Origin: Candidatus Egerieicola pullicola
GTDB lineage: Bacteria; Bacillota; Clostridia; Oscillospirales; Ruminococcaceae
Assembly: GCA_018712465.1 (NCBI GenBank)
Contig: DVGY01000091.1
Location: 1 to 5,273, forward strand
Direction: 5' to 3'
Length of the DNA: 5,273 nucleotides
Below, piece after piece: positions 5,222-5,273 of this stretch; within the stretch, counting starts at the first letter, position 1; every line of letters starts with the position of its first letter. A program made the translations under genes and the position numbers. A model generated the notes under the pieces. That model made no database searches, was not told the DNA's origin, and saw only the letters and a list, made by a program, of their open reading frames with translations.

Positions 5222-5273
5222 ATGCGCATTACCATCCATACCAATTCGGCAGCCTGCGACATCGACACACTGG
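5222..5273 (+). CDS. Start of an unidentified gene, cut by right window edge
   Basis: Only 17 codons are visible, reading MRITIHTNSAACDIDTL. The start is supported by AGGCGG (5210-5215, one base from AGGAGG) 6 nt before the ATG and by a good promoter just upstream. It is transcribed away from the symporter, sharing a 238-bp intergenic region. The N-terminus lacks a signal peptide or a long hydrophobic run, which suggests a cytoplasmic protein, possibly beginning with a beta strand (RITIHT). I do not recognise the family from so few residues. A regulator of the symporter would be a plausible neighbour, but nothing in the sequence supports that. Confidence 0.7.
   Translation, partial: MRITIHTNSAACDIDTL

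Noticed and set aside
1..5273. Mobile element, CRISPR array, toxin-antitoxin or defence system
   Set aside because: No transposase, integrase, spaced direct repeats or such protein motifs were seen; the window is conserved housekeeping genes plus a transporter locus.

Overview
The window looks like part of a Clostridia (low-GC Gram-positive phylum) chromosome, possibly of the Oscillospiraceae/Ruminococcaceae type. The evidence is the order SRP RNA - dnaX - ybaB/ebfC - recR, the same arrangement as the B. subtilis scr-dnaX-yaaK-recR locus, together with strong AGGAGG ribosome sites, SigA-like promoters, and moderately GC-rich codon use. The lineage is an inference from gene order and protein style, not from a database match.

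Almost everything is on the minus strand. In order of transcription (right to left): a sodium:solute symporter (SSS family, 4983-3451) with its own near-consensus promoter; a short prolyl-tRNA editing protein of the YbaK/ProXp-ala type (3386-2916); a near-consensus promoter (2894-2866) driving the signal recognition particle RNA (about 2860-2680); then a tight replication/repair cluster of dnaX (2660-855), ebfC (838-491) and recR (491 to beyond the left edge). ebfC follows dnaX by 16 nt, and the ebfC stop and recR start share one base, so these three are very probably co-transcribed and partly translationally coupled. At the right edge a divergent plus-strand gene begins at 5222 with its own promoter; only 17 codons are visible.

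Functionally, DnaX is the tau/gamma clamp-loader subunit of the DNA polymerase III holoenzyme, EbfC is a nucleoid-associated protein and RecR acts with RecO/RecF in recombinational repair. The SRP RNA serves co-translational membrane targeting. The symporter and the editing protein form a separate unit whose only possible link is proline, and that link is unproven.

The most unusual structural signal is the SRP RNA. Its two halves pair as one long rod from the promoter start to the U-tract, with 30 of 32 positions paired in the central helix. A GGAA-capped domain is recognisable, but I see no separate 5' Alu-type domain. Its U-tract ends only 6 nt before the dnaX Shine-Dalgarno, so dnaX expression probably depends on read-through of the SRP RNA end or on an internal promoter. 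I found no evidence of a mobile element, CRISPR array, defence system or other plainly new system here; this is mainly conserved housekeeping sequence.
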